The translations under genes and the position numbers were made by a program. Of a DNA stretch of 64,000 nt, positions 22,814 through 36,482 are shown in pieces (the first letter of the stretch is position 1; every line of letters begins with the position of its first letter). Below the pieces are notes generated by a model, which was not told the DNA's origin, ran no database searches, and saw only the letters and a list, made by a program, of their open reading frames with translations. Source of the DNA: Thuidium tamariscinum (lineage: Eukaryota > Streptophyta > Bryopsida > Hypnales > Thuidiaceae); the NCBI GenBank assembly GCA_947034885.2, contig OX344754.2, positions 5,029,001 through 5,093,000 on the forward strand, read 5' to 3'.

Positions 22814-25437
22814 CAATTGAGAGTGTTGTAGATTTAATTACAATTAAATTAAATGATTCCTGAGTGATAATTTACCATGAATTAGAAATTTGTGGAAACT
22901 TAATGAACAAATTTAATTTAGTCTAATTGACAGACTAGTAAATTGTTGAAACCAGCCTTGTATTCAGTTGGGAAGTATGGAGGATGCATGTCTACTTGAC
23001 TAGTTGTATGGTGTTTTAATCAAGTTCTGAATATGAACCTTTATGCCATACCATGTCAAATTGCCAAAACAGCATGGAGATAAGTCCAGTTGACTGAGTA
23101 ATTAGAATTCTCTATGGTTGTAATTAGAATGGAATTATAGTCTAATTGATTGAGTGAATAGCAATTCAATTAAAATCCTGTTTATGGTTGGAAGAAATCT
23201 TGAATTACTTAGTAAATAATTTAACCTCTAAGATTGACAATTGAAAGGAAGTCCAATTGTCTATAAAGCACCCAGACTTGTGGTGTACAATCTAATTGAT
23301 AAAATTGGGTGTGGAACTAAATTGTGTTACCAAACTCCAGATTCATAGACTCTGTTTTGGATATTAATGTTTAAACAAATTGTTTGTGATTTTGGTATTG
23401 TTGAATTGACCATGTGTTGAAGCTGATGTAAGGTAATTTACTGTAGTAGTTTATCTAAAATTTAATTGTCTACTTGATGTTGATCCATGAGGAATTTTTA
23501 TAAATAAAATGGCATGAGTCCAGTTGACAAAATAAAAATGTGGATTGAAACTGAATTAAGTCTAATAGACTGCAACCATTTGCTTGAGTCTAAATTACAC
23601 ATGCATGAAATTAAATCAACTTGACTGTTACATAGAGTCTAGTGGTAGATAAAAGTGCAAATTGCAAATTGTATCTCAAACCACCATCACGTCTGGTAGG
23701 TGAGATTTGTTTTGGATATAGAATTAAATCAAGTAGTCATAAAATATAGCCTAGGTCTATTAGATGTAATAGGTAGATTAGGAGACTATTTGACATAAAC
23801 GAAGTGGAACGGCTGAGACCATTTGACTTGCAAAAGAGGATCAACTTGTTAAAAGATAAAGAAATAAAATAAAAGGAAAGAATTTTAAAAAAATTATTTA
23901 AAATTAACTTATTGCAAATTAAGAGTGATTGCCATGTGAGAGAAAGAAAAGAGGAGTCAAATTATAAATAAAATAAAAATATATAATTATATAAAAATAT
24001 ATATTGCATTAAGTGGCTAGAGCATGCATAAGACAACTTGACTATCCCTGACAATTTGACAAAGAAAATTGACATGAGCCACCCACTAGACAGGACTGTG
24101 ACGCCATACATTTGGTCTACTATAGCATTGGGTTTGTGGACTGTGACCAATTGACATTAGAAATTTTATCTCTTGGGTTTATTTTGTTTGAAACAAAACC
24201 AAAAACGACATAAAATAAGTATTCAAAATACGATTATAGTGACCTTAATCATACAAACGATAGACTTATAGACCTTTCCATGGAAATAACCCCCTAGATA
24301 GTTGTCTTGTGATTTTTGTCAAGTAGGCAAAATCTACATCACAGGCTTGTTAGGCCTAATAAAACAAAACTACCAAAATTCAAACTTTCTAAGAATCTAA
24401 TTAATAACTTACTACCAAAGAATAAAGAACAAACCTGAAGAATGAGAACAATTTCAATAGTAAGATCCCCAAGAAATTAGTTTTAATGTCAAAGGTCAAG
24501 CTAAGGAATAAAGAATCCTTTTCAATAGTGATATTCTAAGAAAATGAGTTTTTTAATACATTCCTTCGATCATTCTCCCACGTCTACTCTTCCTCATTCT
24601 TTTTCAAGTCATTTGTGGAGTTTGAGAATGTGGAGAGAGACCTTTGAAGTTTGGCTATGGCGGCTTGTAGAATTTCTTTGGTTTGAAAACCAAAATAGGT
24701 TTGGTATAGCTCCAACTGCCTAACCCTTTGAATTATAAGTTCAATAGTTAAACCAACTTTGAATATGGTTTGTTAATAAACTCATCGATTTTGGTTTGAT
24801 GTTCAGTCTAGTGTTGTTAAGCTTTGACCTGTCTCTGAATGAATTGAGCTTCTACTCTCTGTCTAACTGGACTGGTTCCCTCTTGTCAAATTGAACCCAA
24901 GTTCCTTTGGCCTATTGCCCTAGCCTTTTCTCCCCGTCGGCCACGTATTGCACTGGAATTGGCGGAACCCCTCTAATATGCACCCCGTCACCCGGCCAAG
25001 TGTTACGCTAGGACTGTTGCCTCGACCAAAAGGGAGCCTACATGAGTGCAACCGACTAGTCTGGACCCTTCCTTACCGAATTGGCTCTGTTCCTTGGCTG
25101 AACTGGCATGTTCTTTGGCTAAACTGACTCTATACTAGTTTCAAAGACACCCAAAATTACACATAAAATGGCTAACGACTAACGTATAGAAGTTCACGAA
25201 TGAACTTACACAATGGAATTTTTGAATTTTGTGGCACACCCTTTTTCCCACATGTGAAGAAATTAACGGAATGCCAAGTAAGATGAAGGAAAGGGATTAA
25301 TGAGCGTGGTTTTTCTTTACTAAATTGTTCTTTTAAGTTGTAAAATTCCACCTAAAATTCCTTCTCTAAATGATTTAAATGTGAGGAACAACTAATAGTA
25401 GCCCACTAATGGCATTTTGTAGATTTCAATTACAAAA
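22814..25437. other. Intergenic DNA with CAATTGAC-type words, no gene
   Basis: From 22814 to about 23700 the words CCAGTTGAC, TCTAATTGA and TCCAATTGTC recur at irregular spacing, perhaps a decayed extension of the array at 22394-22813. Bases 24550-25140 are GC-richer with CT-rich text (TTGGCTGAACTGG, TTGGCTAAACTGA) but show no open frame or splice pattern. I see no gene. Confidence 0.45.
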
Positions 25438-25775
25438 GGAAGTACACATGCTAGTGTTTAACCGAATTTTTGTGTTAAATTTTTCACGTATCCACAAAAC
25501 TTAATATTTTGAGGTCTAAAAATCAAAGGAGGTATACATGACAGTGTTTAACCGAACTTTGATGTTAGAAACTTGAAATTTCAACAAACATTTAGTATTT
25601 TAAAACTTAAAAGCCAAAAGGAGGTACACATGACAATGTTTAACCGAACTTTGGTGTTAGAAACTCGAAATTTCAATAAACATTCAGTATTTTAAAACTT
25701 AGAAGCCAAAGGAGGTACATATAACAGTGTTTAACCGAACTTTGGCACAAAAATCTTAAAATTTCCACACAATAT
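25438..25775. repeat. 91-bp tandem repeat, about 3.7 units
   Basis: Units begin GGARGTAYACATG at 25438, 25528, 25620 and 25711 (periods 90, 92 and 91) and share AGTGTTTAACCGAACTTTG. The two middle units are the most alike, as expected for a short array born by unequal exchange. No coding or spacer-like structure is seen. Confidence 0.85.
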
Positions 25776-26189
25776 AAGTTAAGCAAGGGATTGAGGCTTA
25801 AATCCAAGCACCTAAGTAGAAAATAAGAATCAATTGAAGGGACCTTATGCCTTCAAAGTTCAAACAACAAAACATAAAATATACTTAGTCAAGATCTTTG
25901 GTCCAATCAGTGCTCCTACCATGCCAGTAGCACAAAACAAAGAGAGACAAAACAAAGTGTCAGTATGCGAGAAATGAGGGCACTAGCAACCTCAAGGGGG
26001 GCCTTTAAATACCCGTTTCTGGACCCTCTCTAATAAGTTGCTAGTAAAAACACTTTGTTACTTTTCCCTTAATCTACCCTAAATCTAATTTCAAAATAAT
26101 ATTTGTTTAATGGTGAAAAACTTTAGAACTCTCTCCATTTAACTAATAAAATCTTGACCAAATCAAATCCAAGATCTTAATCCAAGATC

Positions 26190-27145
26190 TTAACCCCTAA
26201 AGGTTTTTGACTATGTTTTCACCGAAAATGCTCCAAAACTGCCATTTCTAATACAAGAGCAATTTTTTTCTTAAAACACATTTATTGACTCATGTAACTG
26301 TAGGATCTTGTAGTAAGGTGGTTTGTAATCATGTGGAAAAAATTTCAGAAATTTCCACCATGTAGATTGCAAGATATAAGCATTTGAATTGACAAAAATT
26401 GTTTTTTTAATCCCTGCGAAAATCCAGGCAGCTGCACTTCACAAGGTCACATTTGTGTGAAAAAAAAATTCAAAATGGTGGTTACTCTTTTAATTCATAC
26501 TTCAATACAAGTTGACTACATTCTCAAAAAAATTCAAACCATTTGAAATTGTACAACATACAGAAAAAAATAAGTAAGTAGAAAGAAGTAAAAAATGAGC
26601 CAAAATACTAAATTGTGAACATTGTATTCATGGAATTGAAAATTTTCAATCCCAATGGTTAAAATGTTGTAATAATCAATCTACACCTTTTGTTTTTATT
26701 TTTTCCAAAAATATGAAAAATTGAATTAAATGAAGAATTTCAAACTTTTTTTGTACTATAGAGATCCTGTAACTGGCCGCAAACTACTCAAAACTCAAAA
26801 TCTTCATAACTTTTGACTCACTGATCGGAATGGATTGATTCAAAGCTTCTCATGTCTATATAAACCTAAAGAACCAATTTGAAATTTCACTTTTAAAAAG
26901 AAAGTCTTTTTGAAGAAGTTTTTTCAGTTGCCCAGGTTGCCCGTTGAGTAAAGAAAACAACATATCCTGCCACAATTTTTTAACCATGAAGTCAAAAGTT
27001 ATGAAAATTGTCGAGCCTTAAAGCTACTCCTCGGGCACACATTGTATCAAAATTTCAAAGAAAAATAAATAAAACCTCCATCCATAGTGAGCTGCCCAAA
27101 AAATTTATAATCTCAAAAAACATTGTTCAGGGCTTCAGGGGTTAA
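26190..27145 (+). mobile_element. 956-bp TIR element with CCCTAAA-like ends
   Basis: It starts TTAACCCCTAAAGG and ends CTTCAGGGGTTAA. The same element, inverted, lies at 37614-38567 with longer preserved ends. Landmarks are GGCAGCTGCACTTCACAAGG and CTTAAAGCTACTCCTCGGGC. Flanks read CCAAGATCT before and CCAAGATAT just after the right end, suggesting a 9-bp target duplication with one change, though the left flank is itself duplicated (TCCAAGATCTTAA twice) and could mislead. It is non-coding; Mutator-like is possible. Confidence 0.7.
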
Positions 27146-30100
27146 CCCAAGATATTTTGAAACTAACCCTAATCAACCTAGATATTTTGCAAATTAACCA
27201 AAAGTTATTTTGAAAATTGTCTTTTTTTAGTCAAAAGATGGATTTTTACGCAAAAAAGAGATCTTGACCAAATCCAATCTTTGATTTCTCAAAAGATATT
27301 TCCAAATTCACTATTAACTAACCGCAATTAACAATTGAAAAGTCAAATTAAGAGCTGACCCTCTCTATCTTTTAGGGAACAGCTTGAAACAGAAATCCAT
27401 CTGCGCCATTGTCTTCTAAAGACCCCAATTAGTCTACAAGATCACTTACCCTTCATTCCTAGGCCATTTGTGAGCGTAAATTAGAATTACGGTAACTCCA
27501 ATTAAAAGTTAAAAATCTAACTCTTAAAATTTGCATTTTTTGATGAATCTATCAGGCCAGAGTTGTTAGGAATGTCTGTGAGAGCAAAGAATGTCTTCTC
27601 ATTTGCTCCAATCGGACATCATTTGCTACTAGTACACTGATCAATCCACCGCCAAGTTGTAAATTCTTATGAAGTTTGATGTTGATGCTGGTTCTAGAAA
27701 CTAGGAATGTCAAAATGTCTACAAACTTGACAGGGTACTTATTTAGTATACAAAATCCTAATCTGATTTTTAGTGAGATTTTATTGCAACGTATATACTT
27801 TCTAAGAATTTACGAATATGTTTGTCACTTTGTCCGTAATTGACTTTCAATGGAGTCATCGTGGAATTCCAAAGAAATTCAAAATAAATTGGGTAACATC
27901 TAAGACACTCCTAAATTCTAAGTGTAAGTTCCACGCTCACTTGCACTTGTCTATTTTTAGTAATTTGGAACTACCTTGCTCAATTGAACAATTTAATTTC
28001 TGATACCCGGGAATCTTGAATAATTGTTTGATTCTTCGTGGTCCATGGTAGCTCCTACCCTTAGAACACCTCTCTGTAGCCTTCAATTTTCAATTCCGCC
28101 ATCTTTAATGTTTTGATATTTCAACTCTAAAACTTGTGAAGGTTTGTACTTTTAAATCCAATACTCACTAGAATTGGATTTAGACCTATGTAGACTTTCT
28201 AAACATACAATAGACTCTGTTGGCTTAGCTAATATGCCATGTGCATCTTTAAAAGGTTGATTTTGCACAAACAGATACTAGAACTAACTAACTCTCATAC
28301 CTTCACATCTCTCGGAATTGCTAACTATTTTCTCAAACTCACTTCTAGGACTTAGAATGACGGAAATTACTAGATTTTGGAACTTTCCACCTTCTTAGAT
28401 GTTTCTTCACTAATTTGGTAGGAACTGCTACCAAAACACTCCTAACTCTCTTTTTAATGTATTTTTCTTCTATAATTTGACTAAATTCCGTAAAACATTT
28501 TGCTAAACATAAACCTAGAGTTTCAAGTGCCAACTTGAAGGTTCACACCTAGCAACCCCTATTTGCTGGTGCAGGCAGAAAGAATTGGCCCTGCTACTCC
28601 CTTCAGTAGGGAGATTTTGCCAAAGATCCATCTCGGTGAGGATGGAATCCCAAGCCCTGCCCTACTCTAGGCCAAAGAACTCACCCTCTATTTCTACTAA
28701 CTAGGGCCGAGGAGTTCAACCCCTATCCCTACCAACCGGGTAGGGAAGTTCAATCCTAGTAGGGGTTTAATCACTCCGCCAAACAAATCCGGCTCTATTT
28801 ATTGGGTCCTAGATAGCAATTGCCTTGGTTGAAGGTTTGACCTCTTGGCTGTAATCAATTGCTTAGCTGGAGGTCGGGGTGTCAGATAGGGAATTAATCC
28901 CCTTAGCCGCTACAAATTTTTGTAGCTTGCTTGGAAATTTTGGAGTTTTGGAATACTAATCACCATTTTTAAATAGAAATTTGAAACTAACAAACCTAGT
29001 TCAACCAATAAACTATAACTAATTAGTGCAACATGTGTTAGTCTACAAATTCTTAAAACACTAAAGGCATACCCTAAGCGGCATCACCAGTTATAAGGAA
29101 AAAATCCTCTAGGATTAGTACAAGATGTTAGAAAATTCAACAAAAACATCACCAAATGGACCAAAAACTTCAACAAAAGATACCAAAGGTTAGCAAAACT
29201 TGAAGGGACCCCAAATTCCTTCAAAAATACAACAAAAATAAAAAATAGGAGCTTGAAATGCTCCTAAATACACAAATTTTAGTAACTTGACTCAAACTTG
29301 GCCAAAAATCTAAAGAAATGAACAAATGTGAACATGTTGCTAAAAAATGACTACAAAGGGTGATTTGAGAGAGAAATGAGTGCCCATATATACTTTTCTA
29401 AAGGCACCCACCTCCTCTCATTTTCATGTGGTAATCTTATCACCTAAATTTTTTATACTAATCTAACCATTTTTGACTTTTTACACTGGTCTATTTTTAA
29501 CCTGGTCTATTTTTAACCTTTGGAGATTAATTTCAAATCATAAATAAATTGTGCCATTGGCTTCAAAAGTCCATTTTTAGTCTCAATAAAACCCTATCTA
29601 TTTTTCTTATGTACTAAAAACTCAATGAATCCTAGCACTAATTTAATGACTCTAAAAAATTAAAAATCCAACTTTTGAAGGTGGATTTTTCTAAGAAAAG
29701 TAAATAGCCTAGGATCTATAGTAGGTATAAGGGAGTGAGAAAACACTTAACTTGAACCTCATTCCAATTTTTTCGGCATCCAAAATGCCAATCAAAGTCC
29801 ACTGTAATCTTTAATTTTACTAATTTGGAGAAAATTTCATTAGTTTGAATACTTTTGGCTATCAAAATGCTTTGAAACTTGTTGGAGACTTCTTTTAATC
29901 TAAAAAAAACTATTATGGTTTTTAGTGGAATTTTACCACAACTTGAATAATTTATGAAAATTTCCTATTGGAGGTTAAAGTGACTGACTATTTGGAGAAG
30001 CATCTTTTGGAGATCAGAAAATTCTAAGTTTTTTGAGGGACTTCCAATGGAATCCCACAAAAGATGTGAAAGCCTAAATCTAAGCTCTACATGATTGTCA

Positions 30101-30645
30101 AAGGAGAGTATAATCTCGCACCATCCTTCAATTACTAGGTTCCAAGGAATCTTTTTCACAAAGAGGAATCTTGGCAAAGTGACTATATTGTTAATTTTCT
30201 AGTGCAGTATTGATCCAATATCACCATCATTTAGTCGTAGGTTCCTTTTATCAATCTATCACCATGTTTTTCAACTTGTATGCTAGCAATTGGAGTTTCT
30301 ACAAAGAGTGGAATTCGATTGGGAATTCAAAATCTATCTATGAAACCGGGCTTTAAGATTTTCACAAAGTTCTCTCGGACCTATTTTAGCCAACTTCATC
30401 ACATGCACCGTAGGTGGGGCTATTTTAGGTAAATCTACCAAAGATGGATTTTTATTTGGGTTTTAACAATTTCTAACCTATTTACAAGGAGGATTTTGAT
30501 CTAAATGGGTAAAAACACTCAAAATATGACCAAATATTGTATTGACATGTAACATTTTTATTTTGACTTTATACTTTTTTTAGGTCTTTTTGTACTATTT
30601 TACACACTATATTTTGCAAAAAAAAAAAAAAAAAGAATAGTGAGT
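27146..30645. other. Intergenic DNA, no gene seen
   Basis: Mainly AT-rich. Bases 28540-28930 are GC-richer with repeated GTAGGG and TTCAACCCCTA words, and several short open frames on both strands lack any family signature. Poly-A of 18 occurs near 30617. Confidence 0.5.
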
Positions 30646-30649
30646 TGTA

Positions 30650-30835
30650 GGTGACAAATTGGGGGTTCATAGGCCTTAAAGCTACTACTTGGGCACATAT
30701 TGTGCAAACGTTTCGAACAAAAAAACCAAACCCCTCCATCTATAGTGAATTGCCTCAAATCACTACGTTGTAAAAAAACGGTGTTTGGACCTTTAGAGGT
30801 TCAATGGGAAAAAAACTTGAGAGACTGAGAAAATT
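30650..30835 (+). mobile_element. 3' fragment of the CCCTAAA-ended element family
   Basis: It corresponds to the last 140-190 bp of 26190-27145 (CCTTAAAGCTACTACTTGGGCACA through CCTTTAGAGGTT, quoted in part), more diverged, with its end decayed. A solo remnant. Confidence 0.6.
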
Positions 30836-31177
30836 TTAGAAAAAAAAAAATTTATTTGTTGTAACTTACTCCAAATAGTCCAAAATTATTCTCTTGCCAA
30901 AAATGTAGTTTCAATTGGTCTTTTAGAAGTGAAAAATGTAACCTTCACAATATTTTTTATAGTTCTTTTAACAACCATCCATATTTCGAAAAGCCAAGAT
31001 AATCCTTGTGCAAAAAACCTAATTAGACTAAGCATGAAGATTCATCTACTCACTACTTGTAGTGCTTGCTTTTAGTTGAAGGACCATCACAAATTTCATA
31101 AAATCAATAGAAGAAAAACAAGGCTACTAGAGGGATTTTTCAAGACTATAAAAAAACACAATATGTGCCAAAATATT

Positions 31178-31475
31178 CTAGGGGAGGACACTTCCCGTTT
31201 TTTAATAACCTACGTGCGGCGGAAGATAGGGTACATTTAAATAATCTTGGGTAAAATTTATAAGAAATTTATATATAAAATAGGGGACATTAAAAAGGCA
31301 AAGTGTTTTTAAAATAAAATAGGGATGATAATATGGCTGATTTTTTCGCTTTATGGTAAAATAGGGGCTCTTTTAATGTTGCCAAGTAATGATTACAAGT
31401 AATCGATAGCCCCCCTAAAAATACCCCACGGCCGCACGTGGGTCCCCCAAATACACAAGAAGTGTCCTCCCCGGG
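31178..31475. mobile_element. 298-bp MITE with GGGGAGGACACTTC ends
   Basis: Left end CTAGGGGAGGACACTTC and reverse-complemented right end CCCGGGGAGGACACTTC form the TIR. AAAATATT at 31170-31177 and 31476-31483 is a perfect 8-bp target duplication. A 1552-bp relative at 47386-48937 shares both ends in the opposite orientation, so this is an internal-deletion form. TIR and duplication lengths fit hAT or Mutator. Confidence 0.8.
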
Positions 31476-32084
31476 AAAATATTATATAATTAAAAATAAA
31501 ATTATTTATAATTTTTAATCAATAAAATTATAAAATATATATAAAATAGTAGGTGACATGGTAGTTTCTTGGCCATGAAAAATTTCTAAAATTTGTAATT
31601 TTGGATTCATTTCAATAGGAAATTTTTTCCATTCATTTATTTATATAATTAAAGTGTCTCATGCCCCTTAAGCCTTCCAATTTTGTTCATTTCTTTTCCA
31701 AGTAGTTATGGTCAATGTTCTTTGCTATTTGGAAATTGAGCCCTCGTTCTTTTTCTATTGGTAAGGAAATCTCATAGTAGTGTTAAGAATATTATTTTTG
31801 ATGCAAACTTTAACAAAGTTATGGAATTTGTAGTTCTAACAAATTTGTGTTATGTGCAAAATTCTTAGGCCTTGAGGGTTAAGTTTTGAAGAGAATGACC
31901 TCATTGATAGATCTTTGAAGTCCAAAGATGTGAAACATGCATATGTATTGTTAGAGTTCTATAGTTAGACAAAAAAAAACCCATTGTAAAGCCTATGTCG
32001 GAACTTTCTCTACCAATCTTTCTTGCACAACTATTGAATCTAATTTGCTCCTACTCAAAATAAAATAGCTAATTTATAGAACTC
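31476..32084. other. Non-coding block paralogous to 56640-56970 and 57915-57990
   Basis: Shared words include TTTGAAGTCCAAAGATGTGA and ACCAATCTTTCTTGC in the same order. The paralogue at 56.6-58.0 kb is interrupted by an element at 56973-57914 that is absent here, near 31990. No coding frame is visible. Confidence 0.6.
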
Positions 32085-32811
32085 TTGCTAGTTTTGTTGC
32101 ATGTTTATATTACTCTTATGCTTTTTTCTTTTTGGAGTACTTGTAATTTGAAAAATAATTTAAATTCAAAAGAAATAATATAACCAATTTGTACATCCAT
32201 GAGATGAAAGTAACCTCTGAAGAAAAATCATAGTAAAATTCTCTAAATAGGTGATCTAGAGAAGTGCCCAAAATCAAGAAAATAGATTTTTCATGTTTTG
32301 ATTAATAAGCAATAGGAAAATTTTAGAAAAAGAAAAATTCAATTTGCCAAAAATTTGTAAAGATGTTCATCCACCATAAAAACACCAAAATTACTTTTTA
32401 CATGTTTCCAAAGGCAAGCAAAAACGGGAGCAAAAAGAGACTCATTTTGTGGACTTCTATACAACTCATACTTATTTATTTCTAGAAATCCTTTGCAAAA
32501 AAATTAAAACTAAACTACAAAACCATCTCACCATCTCCTCTTAATTTCATCTCCAAATTTGATTCATTGGATACTACTTTGTTCAATACAAAACAAAAAT
32601 GGCAAGTGTAATATGTAATTGGGGGATATTTTCAAGAAGTAAAACATTTCAAGAAGATTCCAAAATGTTAGGCAAGGTGTATAGTAGTCATAAGTACCTT
32701 GTCAATAAATTTCAAGTTGTTTGGACCTAGATGACAAAAGTTACAACTTGAAAACTAATGAGCTAGAAACATGTGAAACAAAATAGTATATTTGTTTCAT
32801 GCAATCACCCA
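32085..32811 (+). mobile_element. Diverged copy of the ATTGCAAGAAACAC element family
   Basis: It ends ATTTGTTTCATGCAATCACCC at 32811 and keeps the family order (AATTCTCTAAATAGGTGA, ACATGTTTCCAAAGG, CTACAAAACCATCTCA). The left end is decayed, so the start is approximate. Confidence 0.6.
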
Positions 32812-35249
32812 AATCCAACTTCTAGAATCCACAATTGTCCAATTCAATATGCAAATGAGTTTCATTAGTTTTTACTTTGTATTATGAGTGGTGTTATTGA
32901 GATCTTAGGGATATTACTTCTACTTAAATTACATGAAGTTTTAGATTCTAGTAGTTGGAAATCCTTTGTTGCATCCAAATATTCTACCTTCAAAATCCAA
33001 TGAGAATCCAAAATGGAAAATACCTAGTGATTTGTCAAAAGCACTTGATGTCTTGATAGTAACAAGGTGTAATAGATCATTTAGGTTTTTTTGTTCATGT
33101 TCAAATTCTATTGAGTGGAATTCCAAGCATGAATTACAAATGGTCTTGAAGGTGAAGTAACAAATTTTGTGGTATGAGAAATCAATGATACTTCCATAGC
33201 TAGCAATGTAGTATCATTCTAAGCGGAATTTCTTAAAAATGCAATCGATAGGTCATGGTGTGAATTATAATTGCTTCCCATCTCGAAATACTTATAAGAC
33301 AATGCCTTCTTTAGTTCATTGGCCACCTTAATTTGTTCTATTAGTGCATATTACAAAATGAATTTACATGTGATTTTAACTTTGTACTAAAGATATTTTT
33401 GAGAATTCCTCACCAAAATTAGCACTTATTTTCAACATTTTGGTAATGCATAATTTATTTCTATATTAATGACTAAATGCATATTAAGTGGATCTAGAAT
33501 CTCTTGAAATTGTGAACAAGATCCAATAGAGTTAATACAATTTAATCACAAGAGCTTTGTTCACATGTTTGTGGAGACAATTTTAGGTGTATTGAACTTG
33601 TGAATATGAAATCACTTAAGGGCTGAGTATTTCTATTACCTAAGAACATTGGTGACAATTAGGTGCATTATGAATGTTTTGAGGAGTTCATTGTTGGATC
33701 TATAGGAAATAAATGAAGTGTATTTACATATGTTGAAATTCCTTTTTTGTTTTTGTCCATGTTTCTCAATCATTTTAAATTAAGGATGAAATCAAAATGA
33801 AAATCTTATACTTGAGTTTTTTTCAATTCTTAAATTAAAATGCTAAAATGCTCGAGACCTACAATTTTATTTATTTATTTATTTTTCTTAAGGATTGAAA
33901 TTGTGCTTTGATCTTATATTGTAATAATGGATTAATTTGAAGAATATTTCATTTGTAAAGGACTAAGACACATTTTTGGCAATTTTCAATAACTCCAAAT
34001 TTTAGAGTAGGATGAATAAATGAATGAAAAAAATTTAATCATTGACATTTGTACTAGTTTATTCTAGTAAATATATAGATAAAATATCAAAAACTTTGGC
34101 CCCATATGTACTAAGAGGTTAGAGTATTTAAAGTTAGAAGGGTAGTTTTTCAACCTTACCCAATATGTTTAATAGCATATGAAACTCCTATTAGATTATG
34201 ATTTTTGTACTCTCAATAAAATTATTTTGGGACAATTACATCCTATTCCATATTAATTACATACTTTCCAACTTTCAAGAAGAGAGGATGAATTTTGTAT
34301 ACACTATCAAGAGCTATTCAAGTTTCCTAAAATTCTTAGGTAGCAAAATTTTGAATTTAAGCACTCAATCAAAAAAATAATAATATTCTCACCAAGTAAG
34401 TAGATGGTATGAGCTTGTATCAAAATTTTGTGAACATCAATCTAAAATTGACTTAGTTTGTAGGAACCTATTTAAGATTTCTTGTCTATGTTGAGCTTGA
34501 CACTAGCTTGGTCCTTTTATCAAATTGAATGGTGGAACTTCTGAAAATAATTTGAAAAGTTAATTTGGAGCATACTTGTGAGTTTACTTTGGACTTTTGA
34601 TAATCTTATGTGGCATACTACATACTCAAGGAGTGGTAGTTTATTTTGAAAAAGAAGTCCTATATTATTCTACACTAATTAAAACTAAAATAAATCACTT
34701 TTCAAAATTGACCCCAATTTTAGAGGAAAACTACATAAGGAGACCACCTAAATTGGTATGCATTTTAAAGGCAAGTCTAAAGTGGAGTTAAGGATCATTT
34801 TGACTAGTGTACAATTCTACTTGTAGTACTATGGAGGTCACAACCTTATAAGTGGTCAGTTTTGGATACACTTTGTGTTGTTTTAACTTCTTCTCTATAG
34901 CATGTTTTGATACTACAAGTGTCATTTCTTCATGTGCATCAAAATGATCAAATGTATATTGACATCAACTACATGACACTTTTAGCACCTTACACCTTGT
35001 ATCTTTGAAAATATGTCACTAATTCTCAATGTGTCTAAAAATTATGGAACCACTTGCATTTTGATTCATAGTCCATCTCCATTGTGCAAAAGTTGTTGTT
35101 CATTTTCGAGAGCTTTTTGTATGTGTTATGGTCTTATTTGTGTATGTATCAATGTAAGCTATTTTTTGGGTGGATAGTGAGGAGAGGGGTATTATTTGAT
35201 TTATTTATAGATTTGAGTTTATTAAGTTATCAACCCCCCCCTCCTTGTA
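32812..35249. other. AT-rich intergenic DNA, no gene seen
   Basis: I find no open frame above about 80 codons, no element ends and no repeats except an ATTT run near 33862. It ends at the 8-bp target duplication of the hAT-like element. Confidence 0.5.
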
Positions 35250-35411
35250 CAGGGTTGTTCTGCCGGACATTGCGACATCGCGACGTCACGAAACGTCCAG
35301 TAGACCCTTCGCGACGTCCATAAAAGTCAAATTTACCTTTGACTTTTTTTAAATTACCATGTGGAAAATAATGCCACCTGGATGCCATGTGGCATCCACG
35401 TGTTACATTTT

Positions 35412-35556
35412 AGGGCGACTATGGGTAGGGCGACCTCGGGTAGGGCGACCTCGGGTAGGGGCGACCTCGGGTGGGGTGACCTCGGGTGGGGCGACCTCGG
35501 GTAGGGCGACCTCGGGGGGGTGACCTCGGGTAGGGCGACCTCGGATAAGGGCGACC
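35412..35556 (-). repeat. 15-bp GGGCGACCTCGGGTA array at the left end
   Basis: About ten units of 13-16 bp (GGGCGACCTCGGGTA and variants) are followed by a run of about 22 T. In reverse it reads TACCCGAGGTCGCCC, the same monomer as in the arrays at 40.2-41.6 and 46.2-46.6 kb. The proline/arginine-rich minus-strand frame across it is a by-product of the repeat. Confidence 0.9.
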
Positions 35557-35752
35557 TTTTTTTTTTTTTTTTTTTTTTTTAGTTAACATATGGAGAAATT
35601 CCATTGCAAAAAAAGGGGGCAACCTCTTCTATTGCAAATTACATTTGTTACACTTCTCTAAAAATACAAAAAAGTGGATGTAACAATAAAATCTTCTACT
35701 TCACTTGTCTAAAATCATGTGGTAAAATTTTCATGAGGTATGACCATATAAA

Positions 35753-36482
35753 GGCAATTGTATGAAAGACTTGTACTATTTTTCATCACATGTCTCATGT
35801 TGATCTATTTTTTGACCATAACTTTTGTACTTTTGCTCCAAATGACTCAAGATTTCTAGAAAAGGTACTCATAACTATCATATAGCTTACATGAATTTTT
35901 GATAATTTTCAAAAATATTTAATATAAAAATAATACTAGTGATTGAATGTCACATATGACAATTTGGAAGTTCTTAGTGCTATGGAATACCGTTTTTTTA
36001 ATGATTTTGAGATGAAATTTGGATGAGATGGTCTTCTAATAGACTTCTAGTTTTACACACAAGGATTTTAAAAAATAGTTAATTTTATGTCATGTGGAGG
36101 TCTACAAAGAGAGCTTCATTTTGCTTGTAGTTTGAAACATATAAAATATTATTTTGATAGATTTTTAACTGAATGACCATCTCCATAAAATTGTTGCAAA
36201 TGGACACTTTTTATTTTTTGTATTTACTTATTCTTACTATTTTTCCCTAATTAAAACATGAAGGTATGTATTTTCTTAAGGTTTGGCACTTTTCTAGTTC
36301 TCCTACTTAGAAAATTTTCCTATACAATTCCTTTTGTAGGTACCTTTGTCTTAAAGGTGTATGTATAAGACATATTTTTTTAATTTAAAAATTATTTTTC
36401 TAATTAAATAGTACTCCCGAAAAATTCAGGAGTACTATTGCAAAACGCAACAAATAGTACAAGTCTTTCATGCAATCACCCA
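35753..36482 (-). mobile_element. 730-bp copy of the ATTGCAAGAAACAC family inside the hAT-like element
   Basis: The left end GGCAATTGTATGAAAGACTT and right end AAGTCTTTCATGCAATCACC are inverted repeats. Internal order is reversed relative to 10519-11238. It is a full-length non-coding copy. Confidence 0.75.

Noticed and set aside
25438-25775. Possible CRISPR-like array
   Set aside because: The 91-bp units are adjacent head to tail and diverge along their whole length; there are no short identical repeats separated by unique spacers, and the context is a plant nuclear genome.
35236-35249. Poly-C tract as a functional site
   Set aside because: It lies just outside the hAT-like element, next to its target duplication, and is a simple run with no other evidence.
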